Assembly (NCBI GenBank): GCA_964505305.1
Contig: CAZDHE010000001.1
Coordinates: 106,627-170,626, forward strand
DNA: 64,000 bases
Direction of reading: 5' to 3'
From: JAXHLG01 sp964505305
Lineage (GTDB): Bacteria > Patescibacteriota > Minisyncoccia > Moranbacterales > DUUL01
How positions within the stretch are numbered: the first letter of the stretch is position 1; the number at the start of each line of letters is the position of its first letter. Both the position numbers and the translations under genes were made by a program. Of this stretch, positions 50,232-58,880 are shown piece by piece. The notes under the pieces are model-generated. The model was given only the letters and a program-made list of their open reading frames with translations, had not been told where the DNA came from and did no database searches.

Positions 50232-52241
50232 TTATTTTTGGAAATTTTTTTCCAGTATTTTAATTTCATCCCTTAAAATAGCGGCTGTTTCAAAATCCAT
50301 AATTTTTACCGCCTCTTTCATTTTAAGCTTTTTTTCCTTTATTAATTGCTTTTGTTCTTTGCTTTGCAGTTCTATTTCTAAATTATTTGCCGCCGTTTTC
50401 TCTCTTTCAGATCGAATTTGATCGGTGATGTCGTTAATTTTCTTAGAAATGGTTTGCGGAGTAATGTTATGTTTTTTATTATATTCCAATTGAATTTTCC
50501 TTCTTCTCTTTGTTTCCGCTACGGCTCTTTCAAGGGATCCGGTTATTTTATCCGCATACAAAATTACCCTACCTTCTACATTTCTGGCGGCTCTTCCCAT
50601 TGTTTGAATCAGAGACGTTTCTGAGCGCAGAAAACCCTCTTTATCAGCATCGAAAATTCCTATAAAAGAAACCTCTGGCATATCCAATCCTTCTCTTAGT
50701 AAGTTAACTCCCACTAAACAATCAAATTCTCCTTTTCTAAATTGGGTAAGAATGTTGATTCTTTCAATAGTTTTTATTTCGCTGTGAAGGTATTTAGAAT
50801 TCAAGCCCCTTTCTTTAAGGAAATCAGTTAAATCCTCGGCCATTTTTTTGGTTAAAGTGGTTGCTAAAACCCTGCCGCCTTTTTGAATAACTTTTTCCGC
50901 TTCTTGAATGAAGTGCTTTACTTGTCCGGGGTAGGAGCCCTTTTCCACCACTGGCTTGATTTCAGTTTTAGGATCCACTAAACCGGTGGGGCGAATAATT
51001 TGCTCTACCACCTGGGTGCTTGATTTTAACTCAAATTTGCCCGGCGTGGCAGAAGTGAAAATAGCCTTATTAATTCTTTCTTGAAACTCTTCAAATTTAA
51101 GCGGGCGATTATCCACTGCCGAAGGAAGACGAAAACCGTGCTCTATCAAAGTTTTTTTTCTGGCTCTGTCTCCGGCGTACATTCCAGCTATTTGAGGTAT
51201 CGTTACGTGGGATTCATCTATAATAGTCAGAAAATCGGGATCCCCATTTGATTTATGGGGAAAATAGGAAAGTAGGGAGTGAGGAGCCTCCCCCGGTTTT
51301 CTTTTATCAAAATGCCGGGAATAATTTTCTATTCCATTACAATAACCGAATTCTCTAATCATTGCTATATCCTGTCGAGTGCGGCGTTTAAGCCTTTCCG
51401 CTTCCAATAATTTTCCCGCTTTTTCGAATTTTTGCAGTTGCTTATATAGCTCCAATTCAATTTGCTTGAGAGCTCTATCTTTTTCTTTTTCCGGAGTTAC
51501 AAAATGCTTAGCCGGGAACAGGAAGAACACCTGAGGTTTTTCTATGATAGAGCGTGAAAGCGCATCTATTTTTTCTATTTTTTCTATTTTTTCTCCGGTA
51601 ATAAAAACTCTAAAGATAATCTTTTCATTTATCGGCATTATTTCCACTGTATTACCCACGACTCTAAATTTCCCGGGCTCTAAATCGGCGCCGGTTCTTT
51701 CAAAATAAATATCTATCAATTTTCTAATAATCTCAAAACGATTCTCTTTTTGTCCCGATTCAATTCTTAGATGAACCTTTTCATATTCTTGAGGACTGCC
51801 TAAACTGTAAATGCAAGACACTGAGGCTACGATTATTACGTCTTGACGAGTTAGGAGCGCTTGGGTGGCCGCGTGGCGTAATCGATCTATTTCTTCGTTA
51901 ATCTGAGCCTCTTTTTCGATGTAGGTGTCTGTTACGGGAATATAGGCCTCCGGTTGATAGTAGTCATAATAGGAAACAAAATAATGCACAGCATTTTCGG
52001 GGAAAAAGGTTTTATATTCTTGAGCCAGCTGAGCCGCCAAAGTTTTATTGTGAGCGATAACCAAGACCGGTTTTTGAAACTTTTCTATTACATTGGCCAT
52101 AGTGAAAGTTTTCCCGCTTCCGGTAACGCCTAAAAGGGTTTGATAACGGTTTTTGTTGCTTAAACCGGCCGATAAAGACTGAATAGCTTTGGGCTGATCT
52201 CCGGCCGGTTGATATTCAGATTTTAAATTAAATTTTTTCAT
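50232..52241 (-). CDS. uvrB: Excinuclease ABC subunit B
   Basis: 669 residues, full length. It is the damage-verifying helicase-like subunit of nucleotide-excision repair. Walker A GVTGSGKTF is near residue 39; the DNA-gripping beta-hairpin region is YYDYYQPEAYIP near 90; helicase motifs include TIDESHVT, TSATPG and QTMGRAARN; a C-terminal UVR domain (KEAVKIMDFETAAILRDEI) would contact UvrC. It is the only minus-strand gene between rpmA and the locus at 54122. It is divergent from the sigma-factor gene. Confidence 0.97.
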   Translation of the reverse strand: MKKFNLKSEYQPAGDQPKAIQSLSAGLSNKNRYQTLLGVTGSGKTFTMANVIEKFQKPVLVIAHNKTLAAQLAQEYKTFFPENAVHYFVSYYDYYQPEAYIPVTDTYIEKEAQINEEIDRLRHAATQALLTRQDVIIVASVSCIYSLGSPQEYEKVHLRIESGQKENRFEIIRKLIDIYFERTGADLEPGKFRVVGNTVEIMPINEKIIFRVFITGEKIEKIEKIDALSRSIIEKPQVFFLFPAKHFVTPEKEKDRALKQIELELYKQLQKFEKAGKLLEAERLKRRTRQDIAMIREFGYCNGIENYSRHFDKRKPGEAPHSLLSYFPHKSNGDPDFLTIIDESHVTIPQIAGMYAGDRARKKTLIEHGFRLPSAVDNRPLKFEEFQERINKAIFTSATPGKFELKSSTQVVEQIIRPTGLVDPKTEIKPVVEKGSYPGQVKHFIQEAEKVIQKGGRVLATTLTKKMAEDLTDFLKERGLNSKYLHSEIKTIERINILTQFRKGEFDCLVGVNLLREGLDMPEVSFIGIFDADKEGFLRSETSLIQTMGRAARNVEGRVILYADKITGSLERAVAETKRRRKIQLEYNKKHNITPQTISKKINDITDQIRSEREKTAANNLEIELQSKEQKQLIKEKKLKMKEAVKIMDFETAAILRDEIKILEKNFQK

Positions 52242-52670
52242 ACCACTTACAGTTTTTGTGACTCTTAGAAATTTTTTCTTGAAATAAAGTTGTCTTAAAG
52301 GTTTTTCTTAATACATACAAAAAATTAAAAACTGACAACTTTTGATAATAATTAACCACACAAATTATTTAAAAGCAAACAATATTGATTCAAAAGATTA
52401 GCGAATTTTTAAAAAACGAAGATTTGAACTAATAAAATTATATCCGGAGCAGCGTGAACTTTTTATTAAAAGTATTGAGTTTTTAAGCTAAGAAAGTTAT
52501 AATACAAAAGCTTTGATTAAGAAAAGAAAACTTTTTAACTCAGAGATTGACGAGAATCAAAAAAACTGTTTGTTAAAAAGGGAAATAAGCGTTGTTAGTG
52601 TTGTTTTTAGGGAAGAGTTTTCTTTGCTATAAAAGGAAGGAAGAAGCGTTTATGAAATAAATAAACTATT
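52242..52670. other. Divergent intergenic region between uvrB and sigma factor
   Basis: 429 bp, AT-rich, no ORF. It should hold both promoters; the plus-strand one is annotated separately. No other repeat or operator stands out. Confidence 0.6.
52475..52503 (+). promoter_or_regulatory. Candidate promoter for the sigma-factor gene
   Basis: TTGAGT at 52475-52480, 17-bp spacer, perfect TATAAT at 52498-52503, leaving a leader of about 160 nt before the ATG at 52671. It is a housekeeping-type promoter, not an obvious self-regulated ECF one. Confidence 0.65.
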
Positions 52671-53297
52671 ATGAGCGCAAATAATTTTTGCCCGGCTCAA
52701 GACAGTTGTCAAGATAAATCTGATGAGGAAGTGGTGGAACTTGTTAAGAAAAATAAGGAGTGTTATGTATGCTTGATGAATAGATATGAGGCCAAAATTA
52801 AAAGGTATATTAGAAGAATTAGCGGAGTGAATGAGGAAACCTGCGAGGATATTTTGCAGGATATTTTTATGAAAGTGTATATTAATTTAAACAACTTTAA
52901 GCCGGAAATGAAATTTTCTTCCTGGATTTATCGTATTGCACATAACGAGGTTATCAATCACTGGAGGAAAAACAAGAGAAATAAACCGAATAACGTTTCT
53001 ATTGATTATCACGATTTATTAAAAAATATTATTAAGTATGAGTATAACACGGAAGAAGGAGTTTATCAAAAGATGATAAATAGCGATTTAAGAGGCGCTT
53101 TGGAAAGGCTTGATGAAAAGTATAAAAGCGTCTTGGTTTTAAATTATTTGGAAGGTAAAAGTTATCAGGAAATTGCCGATATATTAAAAAAGCCTATTGG
53201 AACGGTGGGAACTTTAATTAGCAGGGCCAAAAAGAAAGTCTTTCAAGAATTAAAAAAAGAAGGAGTAATTGGCGGAGAGGGTGCTTTAAGAAATTAG
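52671..53297 (+). CDS. RNA polymerase sigma-70-family (ECF-type) sigma factor
   Basis: 208 residues. Region 2 is visible in ILQDIFMKVYINLNNFKPEMKFSSWIYRIAHNEV, and region 4 in LEGKSYQEIADILKKPIGTVGTLISRAKKKV. No region 1 or 3, as in ECF factors. It should direct RNA polymerase to a special promoter set. The next gene encodes a membrane protein that could be its anti-sigma factor. A Cys pair at the N-terminus (NFCPAQDSC) is unusual. Confidence 0.93.
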   Translation: MSANNFCPAQDSCQDKSDEEVVELVKKNKECYVCLMNRYEAKIKRYIRRISGVNEETCEDILQDIFMKVYINLNNFKPEMKFSSWIYRIAHNEVINHWRKNKRNKPNNVSIDYHDLLKNIIKYEYNTEEGVYQKMINSDLRGALERLDEKYKSVLVLNYLEGKSYQEIADILKKPIGTVGTLISRAKKKVFQELKKEGVIGGEGALRN

Positions 53298-53362
53298 AAT
53301 AACGGACTTTGCTTATTTTTCAGAAAGCATAATAATTTTTTAAGTTGTTGCAATTTAATTTT

Positions 53363-54070
53363 ATGAAAAAAGATTCAGAAAGAGAAAAGAACAAGGTGGC
53401 TCAAAAGGTTTATGAAAATATAAAAAAACAAGGCATTGAAATCAAGCCTCGCTGTCATATTCTCGCTTGCAAGCTATTTTGGGTCTTTTTGGCCTTTTTA
53501 GTATTTTTACTTTCTTTATTTGTGGCTATTTTGGCAGTTAACTATTTGGTGGACTTTAAGCCTTTTTCAGTTTTAGGGCAAAATCTTTTTTTTCTTCCCG
53601 CTTTTTATCCTTTTCTGATTTTATTTGCAGCAGCTTTGCTTATATATATAGCTTCCCGTTTTTACAGAAGAAGCCGCACCAGGTGTAAACATGAGGAATG
53701 GATGCTGTTGGGCGCCCTCTTTCTTTTGTCTTTGATTTTTTTATTTTTAACAGCTTTGTTTGGAGTTGATAAGAAGATTTTTTATGCTACGGAAGGAAGT
53801 CTTAAAAATAATAACTTTATTTTGTCCAGGTATGATTATTGGAGTCTGCCGGGAGATGGGACTCTTTCGGGATTGGTAATATCAGAAGACTCCCCCGCCC
53901 AAGTTTACACAATTAAAGATTGGAAGGGAAATAAGTGGAGCGTTGTTGTTGAGGACTGCTCAGCAAGAGAAAAAAAGTTGTTTGAAATTCAAGACAAGTT
54001 AAAAATGATCGGTAAGCAAGGAGAGAAACACAATTTTAATGCTTCAAGCGCCTGGGCCTGGAACTATTAA
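53363..54070 (+). CDS. Multi-pass membrane protein, possible anti-sigma partner
   Basis: 235 residues from the ATG at 53363 (an upstream TTG is possible). An N-terminal cytoplasmic stretch of about 30 residues is followed by helices near 35-60, 72-95 and 112-132, and a C-terminal soluble domain of about 100 residues outside, with GDGTLSGLVISEDSPAQVYTI. The position right after the sigma-factor gene suggests it regulates that factor, as membrane anti-sigmas do, but no zinc-finger anti-sigma motif (HxxxCxxC) is seen; only RCHILACK near residue 30 resembles one. The role is inference. Confidence 0.7.
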   Translation: MKKDSEREKNKVAQKVYENIKKQGIEIKPRCHILACKLFWVFLAFLVFLLSLFVAILAVNYLVDFKPFSVLGQNLFFLPAFYPFLILFAAALLIYIASRFYRRSRTRCKHEEWMLLGALFLLSLIFLFLTALFGVDKKIFYATEGSLKNNNFILSRYDYWSLPGDGTLSGLVISEDSPAQVYTIKDWKGNKWSVVVEDCSAREKKLFEIQDKLKMIGKQGEKHNFNASSAWAWNY

Positions 54071-54121
54071 CGATATTCTCCGGCGGTATAATAATATTAG
54101 AAGCTATGACGAAATCGAGGA

Positions 54122-54454
54122 CTATTTTCCTTTTATTGTCATTATTAGAAATAAAATACTTAATCCTATCAAGATTCCGTAAAATAACACTTCTGTTGAG
54201 TTGAACATTTCCAATTGTTGCAAATCCATTATGGCGTAAATTGAAAAGAAGACCGGAATTATGATCAGGGGAGCAAAGACTTGAAAGACGGGAACTTCCT
54301 TATCATTGGCGTTAAAAGCTATTGGAAAAGACATCAAGGAAACTAAGATAGTCACAATAAGCCACAAAGAAAAATAAAAGTAATTACCAAAGAATATATT
54401 AATAAGCGCCACTAAAAACATTGCTACAGGAGGCAAAATGAAAACTTTTCTCAT
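54122..54454 (-). CDS. Small four-helix membrane protein
   Basis: 110 residues from the ATG at 54452-54454, chosen over a GTG 11 codons upstream. Four hydrophobic segments (FILPPVAMFLVALINIFF, SLWLIVTILVSLMSFPI, FAPLIIIPVFFSIYAI, LFYGILIGLSILFLI). No recognised family. It is convergent with the presumed anti-sigma gene. Confidence 0.7.
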   Translation of the reverse strand: MRKVFILPPVAMFLVALINIFFGNYFYFSLWLIVTILVSLMSFPIAFNANDKEVPVFQVFAPLIIIPVFFSIYAIMDLQQLEMFNSTEVLFYGILIGLSILFLIMTIKGK

Positions 54455-54587
54455 GTTGATGTAGTTAAACTTAAAAAGAAAAAACACAGATTCCGAGAAT
54501 CTTCTAAAACATTTTTTTCTTTAAAAATCCAAGTCGCTCTTTTAAATTAGACCGGTTATTCCGAAAAAAGAACGAAAAGGATTTTTC

Positions 54588-54776
54588 TTACTGTCTTTCA
54601 TTCACCTCAATAGCTTCTACAGGGCACTCATCAGAGGCTTTTTTGGCGCATTTTATATCTTTTTCACTATTAACCTTTGCCTTTCTGTTAGTGTCAAGAC
54701 TAAAAATTTCCGGACAAATTTCTGTGCATCTGCCACATCCGATACATTTGTTTTGATCAATGTTTATTTTCTGCAT
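54588..54776 (-). CDS. Ferredoxin, single 4Fe-4S type
   Basis: 62 residues. Cluster ligands C11, C14 and C17 in CIGCGRCTEIC, with the fourth in DECPVEAI near residue 51. A further Cys (C21) and Cys43 are present. It is a small soluble electron carrier; its partner enzyme is not evident in the window. Confidence 0.93.
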   Translation of the reverse strand: MQKINIDQNKCIGCGRCTEICPEIFSLDTNRKAKVNSEKDIKCAKKASDECPVEAIEVNERQ

Positions 54777-54849
54777 ATTTTTTGTTAAAATATTAATTAA
54801 TGATAAGTTTTTATAATTTTATTATACTTTTCATAAAAATGCAATATTG

Positions 54850-54878
54850 TTGACATAATTATTAGCATGGTATACAAT
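54850..54878 (+). promoter_or_regulatory. Promoter of initiator tRNA
   Basis: Perfect TTGACA at 54850-54855, 17-bp spacer, TACAAT at 54873-54878, 10 bp before the tRNA. The best sigma-70-type match in the window. Confidence 0.8.
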
Positions 54879-54888
54879 TTTATTATAT

Positions 54889-54960
54889 CGCGGGGTAGAG
54901 CAGTGGTAGCTCATCTGGCTCATAACCAGAAGGTCGTCGGTTCGAATCCGGCCCCCGCAA
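54889..54960 (+). tRNA. Initiator tRNA-fMet (CAT)
   Basis: The acceptor stem opens with C1 opposite A72, the unpaired end that marks initiator tRNA; the body CGCGGGG-TAGAGCAGTGGTAG and the loop CTCATAA match bacterial tRNA-fMet. The anticodon stem is TCTGG/CCAGA, so the first of the three conserved G-C pairs is a U-A pair. Discriminator A; CCA not encoded. Confidence 0.95.
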
Positions 54961-54981
54961 CATTAATTAGCTTGCAGCTTA

Positions 54982-55008
54982 TTAAACCTTAAACTTGTTA
55001 AGGTTTAA
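54982..55008 (+). terminator. Perfect inverted repeat after initiator tRNA
   Basis: TTAAACCTTAA (54982-54992) and TTAAGGTTTAA (54998-55008) form an 11-bp stem with a 5-nt loop. It is AT-rich and lacks a T-run, but its place 20 bp after the tRNA suggests 3'-end formation. Confidence 0.55.
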
Positions 55009-55080
55009 AATACTTATTAATTGAAATTTTTAGTTCTAGATTCTGATTCTATGTGCTGAAGCGAATTTTTAATTTGTTTA

Positions 55081-55108
55081 GGATTTAGGATTTAGGATTT
55101 AGGATTTT
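55081..55108 (+). repeat. Tandem 7-bp repeat (GGATTTA)
   Basis: Three perfect units and a fourth ending in T lie head to tail (55081-55108), just before a T-run and the second tRNA-Met. Probably a replication-slippage product. Confidence 0.9.
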
Positions 55109-55114
55109 TTTATT

Positions 55115-55188
55115 GGCAGGGTAGCTCAGTCGGTTAGAGCACGGGACTCATAAGCCCGGGGTCGTGGGTTCGATTCCCACCCCTGCTA
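55115..55188 (+). tRNA. tRNA-Met-type (CAT)
   Basis: Cloverleaf with acceptor GGCAGGG/CCCTGCT (one G-U pair), D-arm GCTCAGTCGGTTAGAGC, anticodon loop CTCATAA and T-arm GTGGG/CCCAC. G1-U72 and the normal ends make it an elongator Met tRNA or a lysidine-type Ile tRNA. The anticodon stem has an A-G mismatch next to the loop. CCA not encoded. Confidence 0.93.
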
Positions 55189-55259
55189 CGTTAATTCATT
55201 CAAAAAGTAAATTTTGGCCCTTCCTGTTGTTGTGAAGGTATTAATTCTTGATATATTTT

Positions 55260-56462
55260 GTGGCAAAAAGAAAACTAAAAATAGGAATAGATATAAGAGC
55301 AATTGGTCAGCAAAGAACCGGGGATGAGACTTATACGCTTAATTTAGTTAGAGAGCTTTTGAAGAATGACAAAAATAATAATTATTTTTTATTTACCAAT
55401 ACCAAAAAAGAAGAAAGTCTTAAAAATATTCAAAAAAAGATATTCCGTAATAAGTCCGCGCCCTCCAATGTAAGCGTAATTTCCGTTTTACCTTCTTGCA
55501 AGCTATTGTGGACATTTTTTGCTCTGCCGCTAAAACTTTTTCAGTTAAGGCCGGATATACTGCATGTTCAATACATTTCTCCTTTAATAACGCCTCGAAA
55601 AACCAAAGTGATAACAACTATTCACGATATTTCTTTTGTTCGGTTTCCTCAATTTATAGATAAAAAAGATTTGTTTTTTTTAAAATGTTTAATTCCCGTT
55701 TCCCTGAAGAAGGCCTGCAAGGTAATAGGAGTATCTGATTTTACCCGGAAAGAAATTGTTGATTATTATAAAAATGTTTCTGATAAAACAGTGGCTATTT
55801 ACAATGGAGGCCCTTCGAGTTCTTTTATTGAAAACTTTTCAAGAAACTCCTCGAGAGAGGCTTTAAAGGATAATTTGAAAGAATTTCCTTACTTGTTTTA
55901 CGTGGGAACCCATCAACCTCGTAAGAATATCCCTTTTTTAATAAAAACTTTTTTGAAGTTGAAAAAAGAATATTCTGCAGAAAGCGATAAAATTAAAAAT
56001 TTAAAACTTTGCATTGGAGGAAAAAGAGGTGGCAAGAATTATGATGAAGGGATAGAAAAAATTCTTAAAAAAATAGGATCCGGAAAAGACGAGAAGTTCT
56101 TAAGGGACATTGTTTTTTGTGATTATATTGACGAAAGTACACTCCCCGTTTATTATAAGAATGCCGAGTGTTTTGTTTTCCCTTCTTTGTATGAAGGGTT
56201 TGGCTTGCCTTTGTTGGAGGCTATGCAAGCGGAAATCCCGGTTGTTTGTAGTGATATAGATTGTTTTAGAGAAATAGCCGGTGAGGCTGCTGTTTATTTT
56301 AACCCGGGGAGCAATCAAGACTTGTCAAAAAAAATAGCCCGGGTTGTAAAAAATTCCGACAACATTAGAGAATATTTAACAAAAAAAGGTAAAAAAAGAA
56401 TGCAGGTTTTTTCATGGGAAAAGTGTGCCAAAGAAACCTTAAAAGTTTACAATAACTGTTAA
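55260..56462 (+). CDS. Glycosyltransferase family 4
   Basis: 400 residues from the GTG at 55260; a TTG at 55248 would add four residues. N-terminal KIGIDIRAIGQQRTGDETYTLN and HVQYISPL mark the mannosyltransferase-like acceptor domain; TIHDISFVRFPQF follows. C-terminal donor domain: LFYVGTHQPRKNIPFLI and the EX7E motif FPSLYEGFGLPLLEAM. It builds a surface glycan at the cytoplasmic face. It starts the cell-envelope group that also holds an LCP protein and a GT2. Confidence 0.93.
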   Translation: MAKRKLKIGIDIRAIGQQRTGDETYTLNLVRELLKNDKNNNYFLFTNTKKEESLKNIQKKIFRNKSAPSNVSVISVLPSCKLLWTFFALPLKLFQLRPDILHVQYISPLITPRKTKVITTIHDISFVRFPQFIDKKDLFFLKCLIPVSLKKACKVIGVSDFTRKEIVDYYKNVSDKTVAIYNGGPSSSFIENFSRNSSREALKDNLKEFPYLFYVGTHQPRKNIPFLIKTFLKLKKEYSAESDKIKNLKLCIGGKRGGKNYDEGIEKILKKIGSGKDEKFLRDIVFCDYIDESTLPVYYKNAECFVFPSLYEGFGLPLLEAMQAEIPVVCSDIDCFREIAGEAAVYFNPGSNQDLSKKIARVVKNSDNIREYLTKKGKKRMQVFSWEKCAKETLKVYNNC

Positions 56463-56487
56463 TTTTTTTAAGAATTATTATAATTAA

Positions 56488-57912
56488 ATGGCTATTAACA
56501 AAAACAACGAAACTTTTTTTAAAAAAAGTTCTTACGAAAGGACAAGGGCTAAAAACCCAAAAAATACTAACAAAAACAGCGATAAAAAAAGATTTTATAA
56601 GAAAAAATGGTTTCTTGTAACTGTTTTTTTATTGTTTATAGTTTTGGGAACAGGAGGATATTTTGCTTACAAAACAGGTTATGTTTTGAATAAAATCTCC
56701 GAGAAGAATCAATCTAACATAGGAAGTCTATTCAATGCTTTGCCGGTAGTCGGAAAAAAGGATGATATTAAACAGGATGATCAAGGTAGAACCAATATTT
56801 TACTGGTAGGCATGAGGGGCGAGAATATGCCCGGAGGAGGCCTTTTGGCTGATACCATTATGCTGGTTACCCTGAAGCCTTCTGAGAATAAGGTGGGAAT
56901 TGTTTCCATACCCAGGGATTTGTATGTAAAAATTCCCGACTCTGAGCAAAAATCAAAAATAAATTCCATTTATTACTACGGCGAACAAAAGCGGGGGACT
57001 ACCGGATTACAGGAGATGAAGAAAACAGTTTCCAGCGTTACCGGTTTAGACACCCATTATTCATCTTCTATTAATTTTGAAGGATTTAAACAGTTGATTG
57101 ACGCAGTGGGAGGAATTGAAATTAACCTGGAAACTCCTTTTTATGAGGTTAGCCAGTTTGTGCAGGGAAATGAGTGCGGCGGAGAATTTGTTTTACCCCA
57201 AGGAGAGAATGTCTTGAGCGGTGAACAAGCTTTATGTTATGTTCGGGCAAGAACCAATACTTCCGACTTCGACAGAGCTAAAAGACAGCAAGTTGTTTTG
57301 AAAAAGTTAAAAGATAAGCTTGTTTCTTTGGGAACTCTGTCCAATTTTTCCAAAATTAATGACATATTAAACGCCGTTGGAAATAATGTGAAAACCGATA
57401 TGGATACCAATGAAATGAAAAAATTCTTGGAGAAATATAACGGGCTTAAAGATGCCGAAATTCACCAAAGAGTCCTGGAGAACTCCGAAGAAGGTTTATT
57501 AAAGGTTCCTGAAGATGCAGCCGGAGAGCTTGGTTATATATTAATTCCCAGAGCCGGTTGGGATAATTATTCCGATATTCACCACCTTTGCCAAAACATT
57601 TTCAGCTTACCCGAACAGAGTGATATTAATCCCGTAAAGCAGCATTATAAACCTCAGCCTAAGCCTCTCGAGGATGATGAGGACAAGAAGAAAAAGAAAG
57701 ATGATGACAAAGAAGATGATGACAAGGTAGAGGACAAAGACAAGAAGTCTGATGATTCTGATGAAGAGGAAGAGGAAGAGGAGGAGGAATCTGAAGACGA
57801 CGAGGAAGAAGAATCTGAAGATGAGGAGGATGAGAAAGACGATTCTAAAGAGGAAGATGATGATAAAGAAGAGGCGGATTCTGATGAAGAAGTTGATGAT
57901 GATAAGGAGTAG
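56488..57912 (+). CDS. LytR-CpsA-Psr (LCP) protein with polyacidic C-terminal tail
   Basis: 474 residues. A basic N-terminus, one helix at about 35-57 (WFLVTVFLLFIVLGTGGYFAY), then an external LCP domain: NILLVGMRGE, LADTIMLVTL, VSIPRDLYVKIP, FEGFKQLIDAVGGIEI, ALCYVRARTNTSDFDRAKRQQ. LCP enzymes move undecaprenyl-linked polymers onto the cell wall. The last 85 or so residues are almost entirely Asp, Glu, Lys and Ser, which is not usual for LCP proteins. The tail would lie outside the membrane and may bind cations or basic partners. Confidence 0.93.
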   Translation: MAINKNNETFFKKSSYERTRAKNPKNTNKNSDKKRFYKKKWFLVTVFLLFIVLGTGGYFAYKTGYVLNKISEKNQSNIGSLFNALPVVGKKDDIKQDDQGRTNILLVGMRGENMPGGGLLADTIMLVTLKPSENKVGIVSIPRDLYVKIPDSEQKSKINSIYYYGEQKRGTTGLQEMKKTVSSVTGLDTHYSSSINFEGFKQLIDAVGGIEINLETPFYEVSQFVQGNECGGEFVLPQGENVLSGEQALCYVRARTNTSDFDRAKRQQVVLKKLKDKLVSLGTLSNFSKINDILNAVGNNVKTDMDTNEMKKFLEKYNGLKDAEIHQRVLENSEEGLLKVPEDAAGELGYILIPRAGWDNYSDIHHLCQNIFSLPEQSDINPVKQHYKPQPKPLEDDEDKKKKKDDDKEDDDKVEDKDKKSDDSDEEEEEEEEESEDDEEEESEDEEDEKDDSKEEDDDKEEADSDEEVDDDKE

Positions 57913-57969
57913 GCTCTATAAAAGAAGCCACAATGCCAAACAGAAAAATTAATTTTTTACACTTTATCA

Positions 57970-58806
57970 ATGGAATTATCTATTATTGTTACTTCTTATA
58001 AAAATCCGGCTTTATTGAAACTTTGTTTGGAATCTTTACTTTCCAATATTGAAAATGTAGATTTTGAAGTTATTGTGTCTGATGGAGAAACTCAAGAAGA
58101 TACATTTTATATAGTGAAAGAATACTTTCCGGAAGTTAAGTTTATTTCTCATAAAAAAAATGTTGGTTTCGGCGGATTGGTAAATGATGGAATCGCAAAA
58201 GCGAGGGGGAAATATTGTTTTATTATTAATGGAGATATAGTAATTAAGGATAAACAAACCATAAGAAAACTTTTGGATTATTGTCAAGAAAATCCGGAAG
58301 TAGGTTTGGCGGGGCCTAAATTGATAAATTTTGACAATTCCATTCAGGAGTCTTGCTTTCGTTTTTATAAGCCCAGCACTATAATTTACAGAAGAACCTT
58401 TTTAAAGAGATTCTTTTTCGCCAAAAAGGAGTTAAGCAGGTTCTTAATGGAAGACGTAAAAAAAGAAGACGCCCCGGTGGAAGCCGATTGGATTATGGGT
58501 TCGGCTATGATGGCTTCCAGAAAAAATATTGATAAAGTGGGAAAGATGGACAAAAGATTTTTTATGTATTTTGAGGATGTGGATTGGTGTTGGCGTTTTT
58601 GGGAAAATGGTCTTAAGGTGGTTTATAATCCAACGGTAAAGGTTTATCATTATCATGGAAAGCAAAGTGCCAATAAGGGTGTTCTAAAAGCGGTTTTGTT
58701 TAATAAATATGCCAGAATTCATTTATATAGCGCCTTAAAATTTTTCAAAAAGCACAAAACAATAGGTAGAAGCAATCCTCACAGAAAATATAAACAAGAA
58801 CATTAA
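57970..58806 (+). CDS. Glycosyltransferase family 2, rhamnosyltransferase-like
   Basis: 278 residues. GT-A motifs: SIIVTSYKNPALLKLCLESLL, VSDGETQED, NVGFGGLVNDGIAKARG, FIINGDIVI, and GSAMMASRKNIDKVGKMDKRF with FEDVDWCWR near the C-terminus. It uses a nucleotide sugar; the sequence resembles rhamnosyltransferases, which would fit with RfbD, though the donor is not proven. No membrane helix. Confidence 0.93.
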   Translation: MELSIIVTSYKNPALLKLCLESLLSNIENVDFEVIVSDGETQEDTFYIVKEYFPEVKFISHKKNVGFGGLVNDGIAKARGKYCFIINGDIVIKDKQTIRKLLDYCQENPEVGLAGPKLINFDNSIQESCFRFYKPSTIIYRRTFLKRFFFAKKELSRFLMEDVKKEDAPVEADWIMGSAMMASRKNIDKVGKMDKRFFMYFEDVDWCWRFWENGLKVVYNPTVKVYHYHGKQSANKGVLKAVLFNKYARIHLYSALKFFKKHKTIGRSNPHRKYKQEH

Positions 58807-58880
58807 TCACAAATTGAAAGAATTTTATTTAATAAACAAGATGCCGCTCAATTTTTTAAGATATTTTTAATTCAGTGTCT

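Noticed and set aside
55081..55108. Possible start of a CRISPR-like array
   Set aside because: The GGATTTA units have no spacers and no cas gene is nearby; it is a simple tandem repeat.
57752..57952. Lys/Arg-rich ORF overlapping the end of the LCP gene
   Set aside because: It is the shifted frame of the polyacidic GAT/GAA-rich tail; composition explains it.
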